From Rhodospira trueperi (GTDB lineage Bacteria; Pseudomonadota; Alphaproteobacteria; Rhodospirillales; Rhodospirillaceae), in assembly GCF_900101965.1 (NCBI RefSeq), contig NZ_FNAP01000003.1, forward strand, positions 1-64,000: a DNA stretch of 64,000 nucleotides. Reading direction: 5' to 3'. Shown here piece by piece: positions 23,846-31,535 of the stretch; position 1 is the first letter of the stretch; every line of letters begins with the position of its first letter. The notes below the pieces were generated by a model that worked only from the letters and a program-made list of their open reading frames with translations, was not told the DNA's origin and ran no database searches. A program made the position numbers and the translations under genes.

Positions 23846-24075
23846 TCCCGGTCGCCGCGACTCCGGCGCCCGCGCCATGCCCGTCAGTCCCCTCGATCCA
23901 CCATGATTTTGCGGCGCCAGAGCGCGCCCCAGCGCCGATCACGGGTGAAAGTTCTGTCCGTCGCTCAACAGCATGACGGAGATACGTGTATGCTCCCCAA
24001 CATTACAACAAGATAAAAATGCCCGCGCCGGTTTCCGGTGATCCGTCTGTTCACCGGAAACCGGAGGCCCCGGCC

Positions 24076-24406
24076 ATGATCCGCGCCCGCGTCGCCCGCC
24101 GTCTTGCCCTCCCCCACCTGCTCGCCATGGCCCTGGTGGGCCGCGTGCCTTGTTGTGCCCGGTTTCGCCCAGGCGGCGGAGGGCGCGCCGGGTGAGGGGG
24201 CCTTTGTCGCCGAGGGGGCGGCGCCGCTGCCGATGACGCCCGGCGCGGCGCTGATGGACGGCACGGCCCTCGACGGCGGATCGCTGGAGCAGATGGCCCG
24301 CAATTGCTGCCGCATCTGCCGCCGGGGCAAGGCCTGCGGCGATTCCTGCATCAACCGCGCCTACACCTGCCACCGCCCGCCGGGGTGCGCGTGCAATGGG
24401 AATTAG
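24076..24406 (+). pseudogene. Frameshifted small exported Cys-rich protein
   Basis: Two frames join into one sensible protein. ATG 24076 opens MIRARVARRLALPHLLAMALV, the first half of a signal peptide. From about 24141 the +1 frame gives AACLVVPGFAQA and then a mature part ending in CCRICRRGKACGDSCINRAYTCHRPPGCACN. The shift maps to the GGG at 24138-24140; with one G fewer the frame would be continuous. The Cys-rich tail (eight Cys: CCxxC, CGDSC, C, CAC) matches a small exported protein family I have seen in proteobacteria, of unknown role. It could be a true mutation, a sequencing slip, or less likely slippage. ATG 24104 starts the second frame but gives a poor leader. Confidence 0.6.
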
Positions 24407-24419
24407 CCGGATTCCGTAG

Positions 24420-24449
24420 GGCGGGTTCGCGCCGAAGGCCTAGCCCGCC
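24420..24449. repeat. Short GGCGGGTT...AGCCCGCC palindrome
   Basis: GGCGGGTT (24420-24427) pairs with AGCCCGCC (24442-24449) with one G-U pair, preceded by CCGTA. It resembles the terminal arms of the elements at 12.1 and 37.5 kb and lies just after the frameshifted gene. It may act as its terminator. Confidence 0.45.
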
Positions 24450-24700
24450 ATGGTCGGATTCGCTATGCGCGTCGTCTCCCGACGCTCCGGCGGCCCACTC
24501 TGGGCCGGCCGGGTGACGCTCGCTCCGTGGTCTTTGTGTCTCTGTGGTGACTCCTCGCGACGGCGAGGCGGACCACCACGGAGACACGGAGGACACAGAG
24601 ACGTCGCGCCAACCGGCTCGGTTCGCCGATCCGCCGCCAGAGTGGCGTGGGCCGACCCGGCCGGGCGAGAGGACAACTCCCGCACGGCGTGAGTGCTTCG
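24450..24700. repeat. Imperfect fold-back (inverted repeat) element of about 250 bp
   Basis: Both halves contain related blocks in opposite orientation. GGGCCGGCCGGGT near 24503 faces CCGACCCGGCCGGG near 24653, and CGGCGGCCCACTCT faces AGAGTGGCGTGGGCC. CCGTGGTCTTTGTGTCTCTG near 24525 faces CCACGGAGACACGGAGGACA near 24576. The CACGGAG/ACACAGAG motif is a recurrent intergenic repeat type in bacteria. It has no gene and looks like a MITE-like or fold-back relic. Confidence 0.5.
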
Positions 24701-24987
24701 TGGGCTCATCTTTACTCTTTCGTGCTCATGACTTTTCGGATATCATGAGCAGGCAGCAATTGGGATTAGCCGTCCCTGTAAACCAAACGGCACTTTGTCT
24801 TGGGGCTCGTATCGACTACCGCGGGAAATCCCGAACCCAGCTGCGCCGGAACGACCGGCAATTCAGGATAGCCTGTGTATCCCCACGCGGTGGGCTATTC
24901 AGGTCTTTCTCGACGGCGCGTGAATGCGCTTGCCGAAAGGTGCCTTGCACCCAAACGGCAAGACAAGAACGCCCTGAAAGGGGACCT

Positions 24988-25194
24988 ATGGATAGCCGGC
25001 AGTTCTATGTCGTCCTTTGCGTGGTGACACTGCTCACGATCTCATCTGGCATTGCAGCAGCGATCCTCGCTTTTCTCGCAGACCCGAGCAGAGAAGAGCA
25101 GAAGAAAGTTGTTCTGATGTTTGAGCACATTTTTACGTTCGGCGCGGGCGCGATCGTGGCGCTGCTGTCAACAGATAGGACGGACCCGCAATAA
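24988..25194 (+). CDS. Small two-segment membrane protein, unknown function
   Basis: Protein of 68 residues. A hydrophobic segment lies at about 7-30 (VVLCVVTLLTISSGIAAAIL), then a short charged loop (DPSREEQKK), then a second moderately hydrophobic segment (about 41-60; MFEHIFTFGAGAIVALLS). GAAAGGGGA precedes the ATG at 24988. Base composition is lower in G+C than the neighbouring genes. It resembles a holin in size and topology, but no phage gene is near. I do not recognise a family. A hairpin with a T-run follows, supporting expression as a single unit. Confidence 0.6.
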   Translation: MDSRQFYVVLCVVTLLTISSGIAAAILAFLADPSREEQKKVVLMFEHIFTFGAGAIVALLSTDRTDPQ

Positions 25195-25230
25195 AACGGA
25201 ACCGCTTGCGACCGTACATGTGGCTGGCGG

Positions 25231-25268
25231 CCGGACGGGGCTTGCAGCGCCGTCCGGAACCGTTTTTT
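25231..25268 (+). terminator. Intrinsic terminator after the small membrane protein
   Basis: CCGGACGG (25231-25238) pairs with CCGTCCGG (25250-25257), followed by AACCGTTTTTTCC. The T-run of six makes this the clearest plus-strand intrinsic terminator in the window. Confidence 0.75.
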
Positions 25269-25290
25269 CCCCATGGCCCAGAACTCCGTT

Positions 25291-25317
25291 CCGGGCGGGA
25301 GTACAACTCCCGCCCGG
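25291..25317. repeat. Perfect 11-bp-stem hairpin
   Basis: CCGGGCGGGAG (25291-25301), loop TACAA, then CTCCCGCCCGG (25307-25317). No T-run on either side. Part of it (acaactcccgc, then cggcgtga) recurs at about 24674 near the fold-back element, so it is probably a piece of a dispersed repeat. Confidence 0.6.
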
Positions 25318-25440
25318 CGTGACGATAAACAAATATAATATTTATCTACTGCAGTAACAAAACATTCACAAACCTGTCACACGGGAGTCGTCGTCCGTGA
25401 GTACCTTGCCTTTGCGGTTCGGCAGTCTTCAAACGGACAC

Positions 25441-25470
25441 AAAAAAAGACCGGGCCACACAGGACCCGGT
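25441..25470 (-). terminator. Minus-strand intrinsic terminator of a possible small RNA
   Basis: On the minus strand ACCGGG and CCCGGT form a stem (plus-strand 25465-25470 and 25449-25454), followed directly by seven T (plus-strand A-run 25441-25447). No minus-strand gene lies just upstream of it, apart from the distant aap operon end at 25842, so it probably ends a short non-coding RNA. Confidence 0.65.
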
Positions 25471-25529
25471 GCGAGTGTGCTTGGATTATTGTGCCGCCCT
25501 TTCCTACTTAGCGAAAAGCAAAGCGTCAA
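25441..25529 (-). ncRNA. Candidate short antisense RNA
   Basis: On the minus strand TTGACG (25529-25524) and TAGGAA (25506-25501) are 17 bases apart, giving a possible promoter with a start near 25494. The intrinsic terminator at 25441-25470 would end a transcript of about 50-55 bases. It would be antisense to the leader of any mRNA reading into the 24-codon ORF at 25584. The -10 box matches only 3 of 6, so this is a hypothesis. Confidence 0.3.
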
Positions 25530-25559
25530 GGGCAAATCCGGCGGCATCCGCACCGGGTT

Positions 25560-25576
25560 CTCCTTTTCACAAGGAG
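25560..25576 (+). promoter_or_regulatory. Hairpin masking the ribosome-binding site of the 24-codon ORF
   Basis: CTCCTT (25560-25565) is perfectly complementary to AAGGAG (25571-25576), with loop TTCAC. AAGGAGG is a consensus Shine-Dalgarno sequence eight bases (counted from GGAG) before ATG 25584. The hairpin would block initiation. GCACCGGGT (25550-25558), just upstream, can also pair with ACCCGGTGC at 25464-25472 in the same mRNA, offering a second structural layer. Confidence 0.5.
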
Positions 25577-25583
25577 GACAACC

Positions 25584-25658
25584 ATGCTAGAAATCGTGAT
25601 AGTGTGGGTGGGTCTGAGGGTAAAATTCAAGCTATCCTGGATCCACGGCATTCCGTAA
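25584..25658 (+). CDS. Very short ORF (24 residues), possible hydrophobic peptide
   Basis: Reads MLEIVIVWVGLRVKFK and then LSWIHGIP before TAA. It has a perfect AAGGAGG with good spacing. The N-terminal half is strongly hydrophobic with aromatic residues and the second half is basic, which recalls membrane-acting type I toxin peptides. I know no matching family. The masked ribosome-binding site and the opposing terminator-bearing RNA candidate upstream fit a type I toxin-antitoxin layout, but there is no direct evidence of translation. It could be chance. Confidence 0.35.
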   Translation: MLEIVIVWVGLRVKFKLSWIHGIP

Positions 25659-25741
25659 TCCTGTAAAACACTGTCAGAGGGGACTCTAGGCATGCCAGAT
25701 GCCCCGTTTCATAATGTCAGGTTCGGATAACTGAGCTTCCC

Positions 25742-25774
25742 GAAGGGGCGGTTGTGGCTACACACCGCCCCTTC
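25742..25774 (-). terminator. Strong hairpin downstream of aapP
   Basis: GAAGGGGCGGT (25742-25752) and ACCGCCCCTTC (25764-25774) form an 11-bp perfect stem with an 11-base loop. It lies about 70 bases after the aapP stop. There is no clear U-run, so it may stabilise the 3' end of the operon mRNA or terminate with help. Confidence 0.55.
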
Positions 25775-25841
25775 ACATTTCCAAATTCTGGCGAAATACG
25801 CTTGATGAGAAAGCTACTCGCGTTTCCACCCTTCTCCCCCC

Positions 25842-26651
25842 CTAATGCTTCAAGATCTGGCTCAGGAACAGTTTGGTGCGGTCGCTGGTGGGGTTGGTGA
25901 AGAACGTGCTGGGCGGGGCCTGCTCCACGATCTGGCCGTCGTCCATGAACACGACGCGGTCGGCCACCGTCTTGGCGAAGCCCATTTCGTGGGTGACGCA
26001 CACCATGGTCATGCCGCTCTCGGCCAGTTGCACCATGACGTCGAGCACCTCCTTGATCATCTCCGGGTCGAGGGCCGACGTCGGCTCGTCGAACAGCATC
26101 AGCTTGGGGTTCATGCACAGCGCGCGGGCGATGGCCACGCGCTGTTGCTGACCGCCGGAGAGCTGACCGGGGTACTTTTTCGCCTGCTCGGGGATCTTGA
26201 CCCGCTCCAGCAGGGCCATGGCCCGTTCCTCGGCCTGACGGCGCGGCTCCTTCCTCACCCAGATCGGCGCCAGCACGCAGTTCTCCAGCACCGACAGATG
26301 CGGGAACAGGTTGAAGTGCTGGAACACCATGCCGACCTCGCGGCGGATCATATCGATCTTCTTGATGTCCTCGGTCAGTTCGATGCCGTCCACCACGATG
26401 GAGCCGGCCTGGTGTTCCTCCAGCCGGTTGATGCAGCGGATCATGGTGGACTTGCCGGAGCCGGACGGGCCGCACACGACGATGCGCTCGCCCTTGTGGA
26501 CGGTCAGGGTGATGTCGCGCAGAACATGGAAGCTGCCGAACCACTTGTTCATGTCGGTGATCTGGATCATGGCCTCGGCACCGACCTGATGCTCGACGGG
26601 GCGGCGCTCCGACAGCCCGTTGGCGTCCTGCAGGGTGTCGATCTCGGTCAT
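25842..26651 (-). CDS. aapP: ATP-binding protein of the Aap general L-amino-acid ABC transporter
   Basis: ABC ATPase of about 269 residues in the polar/general amino-acid family (GlnQ/AapP). Walker A is GPSGSGKST, the Q-loop is in [13 protein letters not shown], the signature is [15 protein letters not shown], Walker B is [13 protein letters not shown] and the H-loop is in [11 protein letters not shown]. It energises uptake through AapQM. Last gene of the aap operon. I placed the start at 26651, where AAGGA lies upstream. An ATG at 26708 forms an ATGA overlap with the aapM stop and would add 19 residues with a poorer site. Confidence 0.93.
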   Translation of the reverse strand: MTEIDTLQDANGLSERRPVEHQVGAEAMIQITDMNKWFGSFHVLRDITLTVHKGERIVVCGPSGSGKSTMIRCINRLEEHQAGSIVVDGIELTEDIKKIDMIRREVGMVFQHFNLFPHLSVLENCVLAPIWVRKEPRRQAEERAMALLERVKIPEQAKKYPGQLSGGQQQRVAIARALCMNPKLMLFDEPTSALDPEMIKEVLDVMVQLAESGMTMVCVTHEMGFAKTVADRVVFMDDGQIVEQAPPSTFFTNPTSDRTKLFLSQILKH

Positions 26652-26704
26652 GGGCGTCGGTCCTTGGCGAGCGGTCTGTGGAAAGGGAACGATCCGGCCT
26701 GTGG

Positions 26705-27838
26705 TCATCGCTTGTGGCCCGTGTGCAGCTTTTTCTCCAGGCCCTGGCTGTAGCGCGACATGCCGAAGCAGAAGACCCAGAAGCAGAAGGCGGCGAAGAC
26801 ATAACCCTCCACGGCCACGCGGCCCCAGGCCGGATCGACGATCGCCGCCTGCACCGTGCCCAGGATGTCGAACAGACCGATGATGAGCACCAGGGTGGTG
26901 TCCTTGAACAGGGCGATGAAGGTGTTGACGATGCCCGGGATGACCATCTTCAGCGCCTGCGGCAGGATGATCAGCGCGGTGGAGCGCCAGTAGCCCAGCC
27001 CCAGTGCGGAGGCGGCCTCGTACTGCCCCTTGGGAATGCCCTGCAGGCCGCCCCGGATGACCTCGGCCATGTAGGCCGACTGGAACATGACGATGCCGAT
27101 CAGCGCGCGCAGCAGCTTATCGAAGTTCACGCCCTCGGGCAGGAACAGGGGCAGCATCACGGAAGCCATGAACAGCACGGAGATCAGCGGCACGCCGCGC
27201 CACAGCTCGATGAAGATCACGCAGATGGTGCGGATCACCGGCATGGAGGAACGCCGCCCCAGCGCCAGCAGAATGCCGATGGGCAGGGCGGCGACAATGC
27301 CGACGTAGGACAGCACCAGGGTCAGCATCAGGCCGCCCCACTTGCCGGTCTCGATGAACGGCAGGCCGAACAGTCCCCCCAGCAGCAGCACGCCCGTGAT
27401 CACCGGGTAGAGCGTCAGGCCGAAGATCCCCAGCCACGTGCGCCCTCGGGCCGGGAAGCCGGGAATGAACTGGGGCACCAGGACCGCCGCCAGCATCAGG
27501 AACATGACATCGACGCGCCAGCGCTCGGCGTCCGGATAAAAGCCGTAGATGAAGAAATCCAGCCGCTGGAGGATGAACACCCAGCAGGCGCCGTCGCTGG
27601 GGCAGTCATCCCGGGTCGAGCCGGTGAAGTCGGCCGACAGGATGGCCCAGTCGATCACCCCGGGAACGATCAGCCAGACCAGATAGAGGCCGATCAGCGT
27701 CAGGATCACGTTTAGCGGCGACGAGAACAGATTGTCCCGCGCCCAGCGCAGCGGCCCGACGGCGCTCGACGGCGGCGGGCGCGGGGCGATGGGACGGAAG
27801 GTCTCGGCGGCGGCGCCGGTGGTCGGGGTCTGCGCCAT
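26705..27838 (-). CDS. aapM: Second permease of the Aap amino-acid ABC transporter
   Basis: Inner-membrane permease of 377 residues, longer than GlnP-type permeases as expected for AapM. An N-terminal membrane segment (about 40-60) is followed by a periplasmic loop with two Cys ([12 protein letters not shown]), more hydrophobic segments, and the HisM-type permease domain (about 175-365). The EAA loop that contacts the ATPase is [24 protein letters not shown]. It starts three bases after the aapQ stop and overlaps the possible upstream aapP start, so the genes are tightly coupled. Confidence 0.92.
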   Translation of the reverse strand: MAQTPTTGAAAETFRPIAPRPPPSSAVGPLRWARDNLFSSPLNVILTLIGLYLVWLIVPGVIDWAILSADFTGSTRDDCPSDGACWVFILQRLDFFIYGFYPDAERWRVDVMFLMLAAVLVPQFIPGFPARGRTWLGIFGLTLYPVITGVLLLGGLFGLPFIETGKWGGLMLTLVLSYVGIVAALPIGILLALGRRSSMPVIRTICVIFIELWRGVPLISVLFMASVMLPLFLPEGVNFDKLLRALIGIVMFQSAYMAEVIRGGLQGIPKGQYEAASALGLGYWRSTALIILPQALKMVIPGIVNTFIALFKDTTLVLIIGLFDILGTVQAAIVDPAWGRVAVEGYVFAAFCFWVFCFGMSRYSQGLEKKLHTGHKR

Positions 27839-27841
27839 GGC

Positions 27842-29029
27842 CTAGCGCTCCTTCAGGGCCACGGCCCTGTTGTACAGGTTCATCAACAGCGAGATCGTCA
27901 GGCTGATGGCCACGTAAACGGCCATGGTCATGGCGACGATCTCCACCGCCTGCCCGGTCTGATTCAGGCTCGTGCCCATGAACACGCTCACCAGATCCGG
28001 ATAGCCGATGGCGGTGGCCAGCGACGAGTTCTTGGTGAGGTTCAGATACTGGCTCGTCAGCGGCGGGATGATGATCCGCATCGCCTGCGGGATGACGATC
28101 AGCCGCAGCGACTGGCCGCGCTTCAGACCCAGCGCCTGCGAGGCCTCGGTCTGGCCGTGACTGACCGCCTGGATGCCGGAGCGCACGATCTCGCCGATGA
28201 AGCTGGCGGTGTACAGGGTCAGGGCCAGCCACAGGGCGATGAACTCGGGGATCAGGCGCATGCCGCCCTTGAAGTTGAAGCCCTTCAGTTCCGGGATGTC
28301 CCAGGTCAGGGGCGCGCCGATGATCCAGAACACCAGCAGGGGCAGCCCCACGACCATCGCCAGCGACACCGGCCACGCCGGAAAGCGCCGCCCGGTGGTG
28401 TCCTGACGGTTCTTGGCCCAGCGCAGCAGGGCCACCGCGCCGACGATGGCCGCGCCGAAGGTGGCGACCACGAACCAGAACGAGGACTCGACCTGGGGCG
28501 CCGGCACATACAGGCCGCGATTGTTCAGGAACGCGCCGAGCGGAAATTCCACGCTCTCCCGCGGTCCCGGAACGGTGCGCAGGACCGCGAAGTACCAAAA
28601 GAAGATTTGCAGCAGCAGCGGAATGTTGCGCGTGATCTCGATATAGACCAGCGCCATCTTGCCGATCAGCCAGTTGGGCGACAGCCGCGCGATGCCCAGA
28701 ATGAACCCGATGATGGTGGCGAACAGGATGCCCAGACCGGAGACCAGCAGGGTGTTCAGCAGCCCGACGACGAAGGTCCGGCCGTAGGTGTTGGTCTCGT
28801 CGTAGGGGATCAGCGAGAACAGAATGCCGAACCCGGCCGTGTTGTCCAGAAAGCCGAACCCGGTGGTGATGCCCCGGCTTTCCATATTGGTCAGGGTATT
28901 GTTGAAGATGGTCCAGAAGAACCACAGCAACAACAGCAGCGCCACAACCTGAAAGGCCACGGCGCGCACGCGCGGGTTTCGCCACGGCGCGGGACCTTGG
29001 GGCGGGGCGGGAACGGCCGGCTCGGCCAT
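27842..29029 (-). CDS. aapQ: First permease of the Aap amino-acid ABC transporter
   Basis: Permease of 395 residues that forms the membrane channel with AapM. The N-terminal segment (about 22-42), a long periplasmic insertion with a further segment near 190, and the permease domain (about 85-385) match AapQ. The EAA loop is EASQALGLKRGQSLRLIVIPQAMR. I chose ATG 29029, which has GGAG nine bases upstream; ATG 29038 lies too near that site. It follows the binding-protein gene after a hairpin that may lower permease expression relative to the binding protein. Confidence 0.92.
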   Translation of the reverse strand: MAEPAVPAPPQGPAPWRNPRVRAVAFQVVALLLLLWFFWTIFNNTLTNMESRGITTGFGFLDNTAGFGILFSLIPYDETNTYGRTFVVGLLNTLLVSGLGILFATIIGFILGIARLSPNWLIGKMALVYIEITRNIPLLLQIFFWYFAVLRTVPGPRESVEFPLGAFLNNRGLYVPAPQVESSFWFVVATFGAAIVGAVALLRWAKNRQDTTGRRFPAWPVSLAMVVGLPLLVFWIIGAPLTWDIPELKGFNFKGGMRLIPEFIALWLALTLYTASFIGEIVRSGIQAVSHGQTEASQALGLKRGQSLRLIVIPQAMRIIIPPLTSQYLNLTKNSSLATAIGYPDLVSVFMGTSLNQTGQAVEIVAMTMAVYVAISLTISLLMNLYNRAVALKER

Positions 29030-29096
29030 GGACGGCATCTCCAGGATTGCGGAAGGGGAACAGAGGACCGCGAAACACCGCCGGGCGCGGGCCGCT

Positions 29097-29126
29097 CCCA
29101 CCGAGCCGGCCCGTCCCGACGGTGGG
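29097..29126 (-). promoter_or_regulatory. Intercistronic hairpin between aapJ and aapQ
   Basis: CCCACCG (29097-29103) pairs with CGGTGGG (29120-29126), in the 100-base gap after the second binding-protein gene. Such stems often protect the abundant binding-protein mRNA from decay while the permease part is lost. Confidence 0.45.
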
Positions 29127-29129
29127 ACA

Positions 29130-30152
29130 TCACCGGACCGGCGGCGCGTACTGGATGCCGCCCTCGGACCACAGCGCGTTCAGGCCGCGCGCGATCTCCA
29201 ACGGGCTGTCCATGCCGACGTTGCGCTCGAACATTTCGCCGTAGTTGCCGACCTGGGCGATGATGTTGGCGGCCCAGTCGGCCGACAGGCCCAGCTTCTC
29301 GCCCATGTCGCCGTCGGTGCCGACCAGACGCTTGATGGACGGATTGTCGGACCCCGTCATCTCCTCGATGTTGTCGCTGGTCACGCCCAATTCCTCGGCG
29401 TTGAGCTGCGCGAACAGCACCCATTTGACGACGTTGAACCATGCATCGTCGCCCTGGCGCACCACGGGGCCCAGCGGCTCCTTGGAGATGACCTCGGGCA
29501 GCACGACGGCGCTGGACGGGTCTTCCAGCTTGCTGCGGATGGCGTAAAGCTGCGACTGGTCGGAGGTCAGCACATCACAGCGGCCGGATTCAAAGCCCTG
29601 CGCGGTCTCGCTGATGGCGGCGAACACGACCGGGTTGTAGTCCATGCCCTGAATGCGGAAGTAGTCCGCGAGGTTCAGTTCCGTGGTGGTCCCGGCGCCG
29701 ACGCAGATCGAGGCGCCGTCCAGGTCCTTGGCGCTGGAGACGCCCAGGTCCTTGTTCACCATGAAGCCCTGGCCGTCATAGAACGTCGTGCCGACGAAAT
29801 TGAGGCCCAGTGACGTATCGCGCGTGAACGTCCAGGTCGTGACGCGGGACAGGATATCGATCTCGCCGGACTGCAGCGCCGTGAAACGCTCCTTGGCGGT
29901 CAGGGGAACGAAGCGGACCTTGCTCGCATCTCCCAGCACGGCGGCGGCGACGGCGCGGCAGAAGTCCACGTCGATGCCCGACCACGTCCCCGACTGATCC
30001 GGCATGGAGAACCCGGCCAGCCCGGTGGTGACGCCGCACGACACCTCGCCGCGCTCCTTGACGGTGTCCAGGGTTTCGGCGGCTTGCGCCCCGGCGGCGC
30101 CCACGACAAGAGTGGCCAGCCCGGCCGCGACGGCGGAAACAAAACGCGTCAT
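29130..30152 (-). CDS. aapJ: Periplasmic general L-amino-acid-binding protein (second copy)
   Basis: Binding protein of 340 residues, family 3 extracellular solute-binding (AapJ). The signal peptide spans about 1-24 (ending AQA-AET). The mature start is TLDTVKERGEVSCGV, and it has the AapJ phrases DVDFCRAVAAAVLGD, FTALQSGEIDIL and RDTSLGLNFVG, ending with GGIQYAPPVR. It is closely similar throughout to the gene just upstream, so the pair is a tandem duplication. Start at 30152; homology and the signal peptide begin there. This copy sits next to the permeases. Confidence 0.93.
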   Translation of the reverse strand: MTRFVSAVAAGLATLVVGAAGAQAAETLDTVKERGEVSCGVTTGLAGFSMPDQSGTWSGIDVDFCRAVAAAVLGDASKVRFVPLTAKERFTALQSGEIDILSRVTTWTFTRDTSLGLNFVGTTFYDGQGFMVNKDLGVSSAKDLDGASICVGAGTTTELNLADYFRIQGMDYNPVVFAAISETAQGFESGRCDVLTSDQSQLYAIRSKLEDPSSAVVLPEVISKEPLGPVVRQGDDAWFNVVKWVLFAQLNAEELGVTSDNIEEMTGSDNPSIKRLVGTDGDMGEKLGLSADWAANIIAQVGNYGEMFERNVGMDSPLEIARGLNALWSEGGIQYAPPVR

Positions 30153-30182
30153 GAAAAACCTCAACACAACTCGGGGAAGGCG

Positions 30183-30213
30183 CAACGGGCCGCCCCCGTG
30201 GGGACGACCCGTT
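30183..30213 (-). promoter_or_regulatory. Intercistronic hairpin between the two aapJ copies
   Basis: ACGGG-ccg-CCCC pairs in nested fashion with GGG-acga-CCCGT within 30185-30212. It lies in the 76-base gap between the duplicated genes and could set the relative mRNA level of the two binding proteins. Confidence 0.4.
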
Positions 30214-30228
30214 CACGAACAACATGAC

Positions 30229-31251
30229 CTATCGGATCGGCGGCGCGTATTGGATGCCGCCGTTGGTCCACAGGGCATTCAGGCCACGGGAGATCGCCAG
30301 CGGGGTATCCATGCCGACGTTGCGCTCGAACATCTCGCCGTAGTTGCCCACCTGGGCGACGATGTTGGCGGCCCAGTCAGCCGACAGACCCAGCTTCTCG
30401 CCCATGTCACCGTCGGTGCCGACCAGACGCTGGATGGACGGGTTGTCGGAGTCCATCATCTCCTCAAGGTTCTCGCTGGTCACGCCCAGTTCCTCGGCGT
30501 TGACCTGGGCGAACAGCGACCACTTGACGATGTTGAACCACTGGTCGTCGCCCTGACGGACCACGGGGCCGAGCGGCTCCTTGGAAATGACCTCGGGCAG
30601 CACCACGGCGCTGTCCGGGTTGTCCAGCTTGGTGCGCAGCGCATAAAGCTGCGACTGGTCGGAGGTCAGCACGTCGCAGCGGCCGGAGGCGAAGCCCTGC
30701 ACCGTCTGGTCGGAGGTGTCGAACACCACCGGGCTGTATTCCATGCCCTGGAAGCGGAAGTAGTCGGCGAGGTTCAACTCGGTGGTGGTGCCGGCCTGGA
30801 TGCAGACGGAGGCGCCGTCCAGCTCGGTGGCGCTGGAGACCCCCAGGTCCTTCTTCACCAGGAAGCCCTGGCCGTCGTAGTAGTTCACACCGGCGAAGTT
30901 CAGGCCCAGCGAGGTATCGCGGGTCAGCGTCCAGGTGGTGTTGCGCGACAGCATGTCGATTTCACCGGACTGCAGAGCGGTGAAGCGCTCCTTGGCGGTC
31001 AGCGGCACGAACTTGACGGCGTCCGCGTCGCCCAGCACGGCGGCGGCCACGGCGCGGCAGACATCGACGTCGATGCCGGACCAGTTGCCGTCCTCGTCCG
31101 GATTGGAGAACCCGGGCAGGCCGGTGGACACGCCGCAGACCAGTTCGCCGCGCGCCTTGACGGCGTCCAGCGTCTCGTCGGCGAAGGCGGCGGTGGTCGT
31201 CAGCGCGACGGTGGCCACTCCGGCCACCAGGGCGGCAGCAATACCCTTCAT
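30229..31251 (-). CDS. aapJ: Periplasmic general L-amino-acid-binding protein (first copy)
   Basis: Binding protein of 340 residues and first gene of the aap operon. The signal peptide spans about 1-24 (ending AFA-DET). It shares nearly all motifs with the second copy: VCGVSTGLPGFS, DVDVCRAVAAAVLGDA, RDTSLGLNFAGV and GGIQYAPPIR. AGAGAGG precedes the ATG with good spacing. Differences cluster in surface positions rather than in the core, so the copies may differ in affinity or in regulation. A candidate sigma-54 promoter lies about 175 bases upstream. Confidence 0.93.
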   Translation of the reverse strand: MKGIAAALVAGVATVALTTTAAFADETLDAVKARGELVCGVSTGLPGFSNPDEDGNWSGIDVDVCRAVAAAVLGDADAVKFVPLTAKERFTALQSGEIDMLSRNTTWTLTRDTSLGLNFAGVNYYDGQGFLVKKDLGVSSATELDGASVCIQAGTTTELNLADYFRFQGMEYSPVVFDTSDQTVQGFASGRCDVLTSDQSQLYALRTKLDNPDSAVVLPEVISKEPLGPVVRQGDDQWFNIVKWSLFAQVNAEELGVTSENLEEMMDSDNPSIQRLVGTDGDMGEKLGLSADWAANIVAQVGNYGEMFERNVGMDTPLAISRGLNALWTNGGIQYAPPIR

Positions 31252-31424
31252 GAGAGCCTCTCTGTTGTCAGATCTTCAGATCATGATGAAACGGACGGTC
31301 TGTTCTGCTCGCATGGCACGCGTCCGGACCCGGAGCGCCGGGGAGGGGTGGCTCCGGGATCGGGCGCGGGCCGGTCGCTGGCGGCCCGACGGATAAGCAC
31401 GAAACGTGCCCGTCGGCATTCCAC

Positions 31425-31440
31425 AGCAACAGACATGCCA
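31425..31440 (-). promoter_or_regulatory. Candidate sigma-54 (RpoN) promoter for the aap operon
   Basis: On the minus strand the sequence reads TGGCATGTCTGTTGCT. GG and GC dinucleotides are exactly 12 bases apart, as needed at -24/-12, and the flanks match TGGCA-N6-TTGCW. A start near 31413 would leave a leader of about 160 bases before aapJ. This fits nitrogen control of amino-acid uptake. Confidence 0.55.
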
Positions 31441-31535
31441 TGCGCCTATTAAGTAACTTAACCACCCGATGGGGTAACGCAATCCCATCATTGTCGGGAA
31501 TTCGCGGCAAATGCCGTTTGCCGTTACATGAGGGC

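Larger units (their letters stand above)
24407..24987. other. Gene-poor stretch with repeats
   Basis: Apart from the palindrome and the fold-back element described separately, I see no gene between the frameshifted Cys-rich gene and the small membrane protein. Positions 24700-24960 have lower G+C and long runs without the local codon bias, suggesting non-native or non-coding DNA. The phrase acaactcccgcacggcgtga near 24674 recurs in altered form at 25303-25322. Confidence 0.5.
25195..25841. other. AT-richer intergenic island
   Basis: About 650 bases between the small membrane protein and aapP. They hold two hairpins, an AT-rich block (25322-25375), a minus-strand terminator with its possible promoter, a 24-codon ORF with a hairpin-masked ribosome-binding site, and a strong stem after aapP. 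On the minus strand TTGTTA (about 25353-25358) and TATATT (about 25330-25335) lie 17 bases apart, a possible extra promoter. The composition is clearly unlike the flanking genes. Confidence 0.5.

Noticed and set aside
24104-24406. Cys-rich protein taken as an intact gene starting at ATG 24104
   Set aside because: The start would give a Pro/Trp-rich leader with no ribosome-binding site. The natural signal peptide is split between two frames, so a frameshifted gene is the better reading.
24988-25194. Phage holin
   Set aside because: Size and two hydrophobic segments fit, but no endolysin, structural or integrase gene is nearby.
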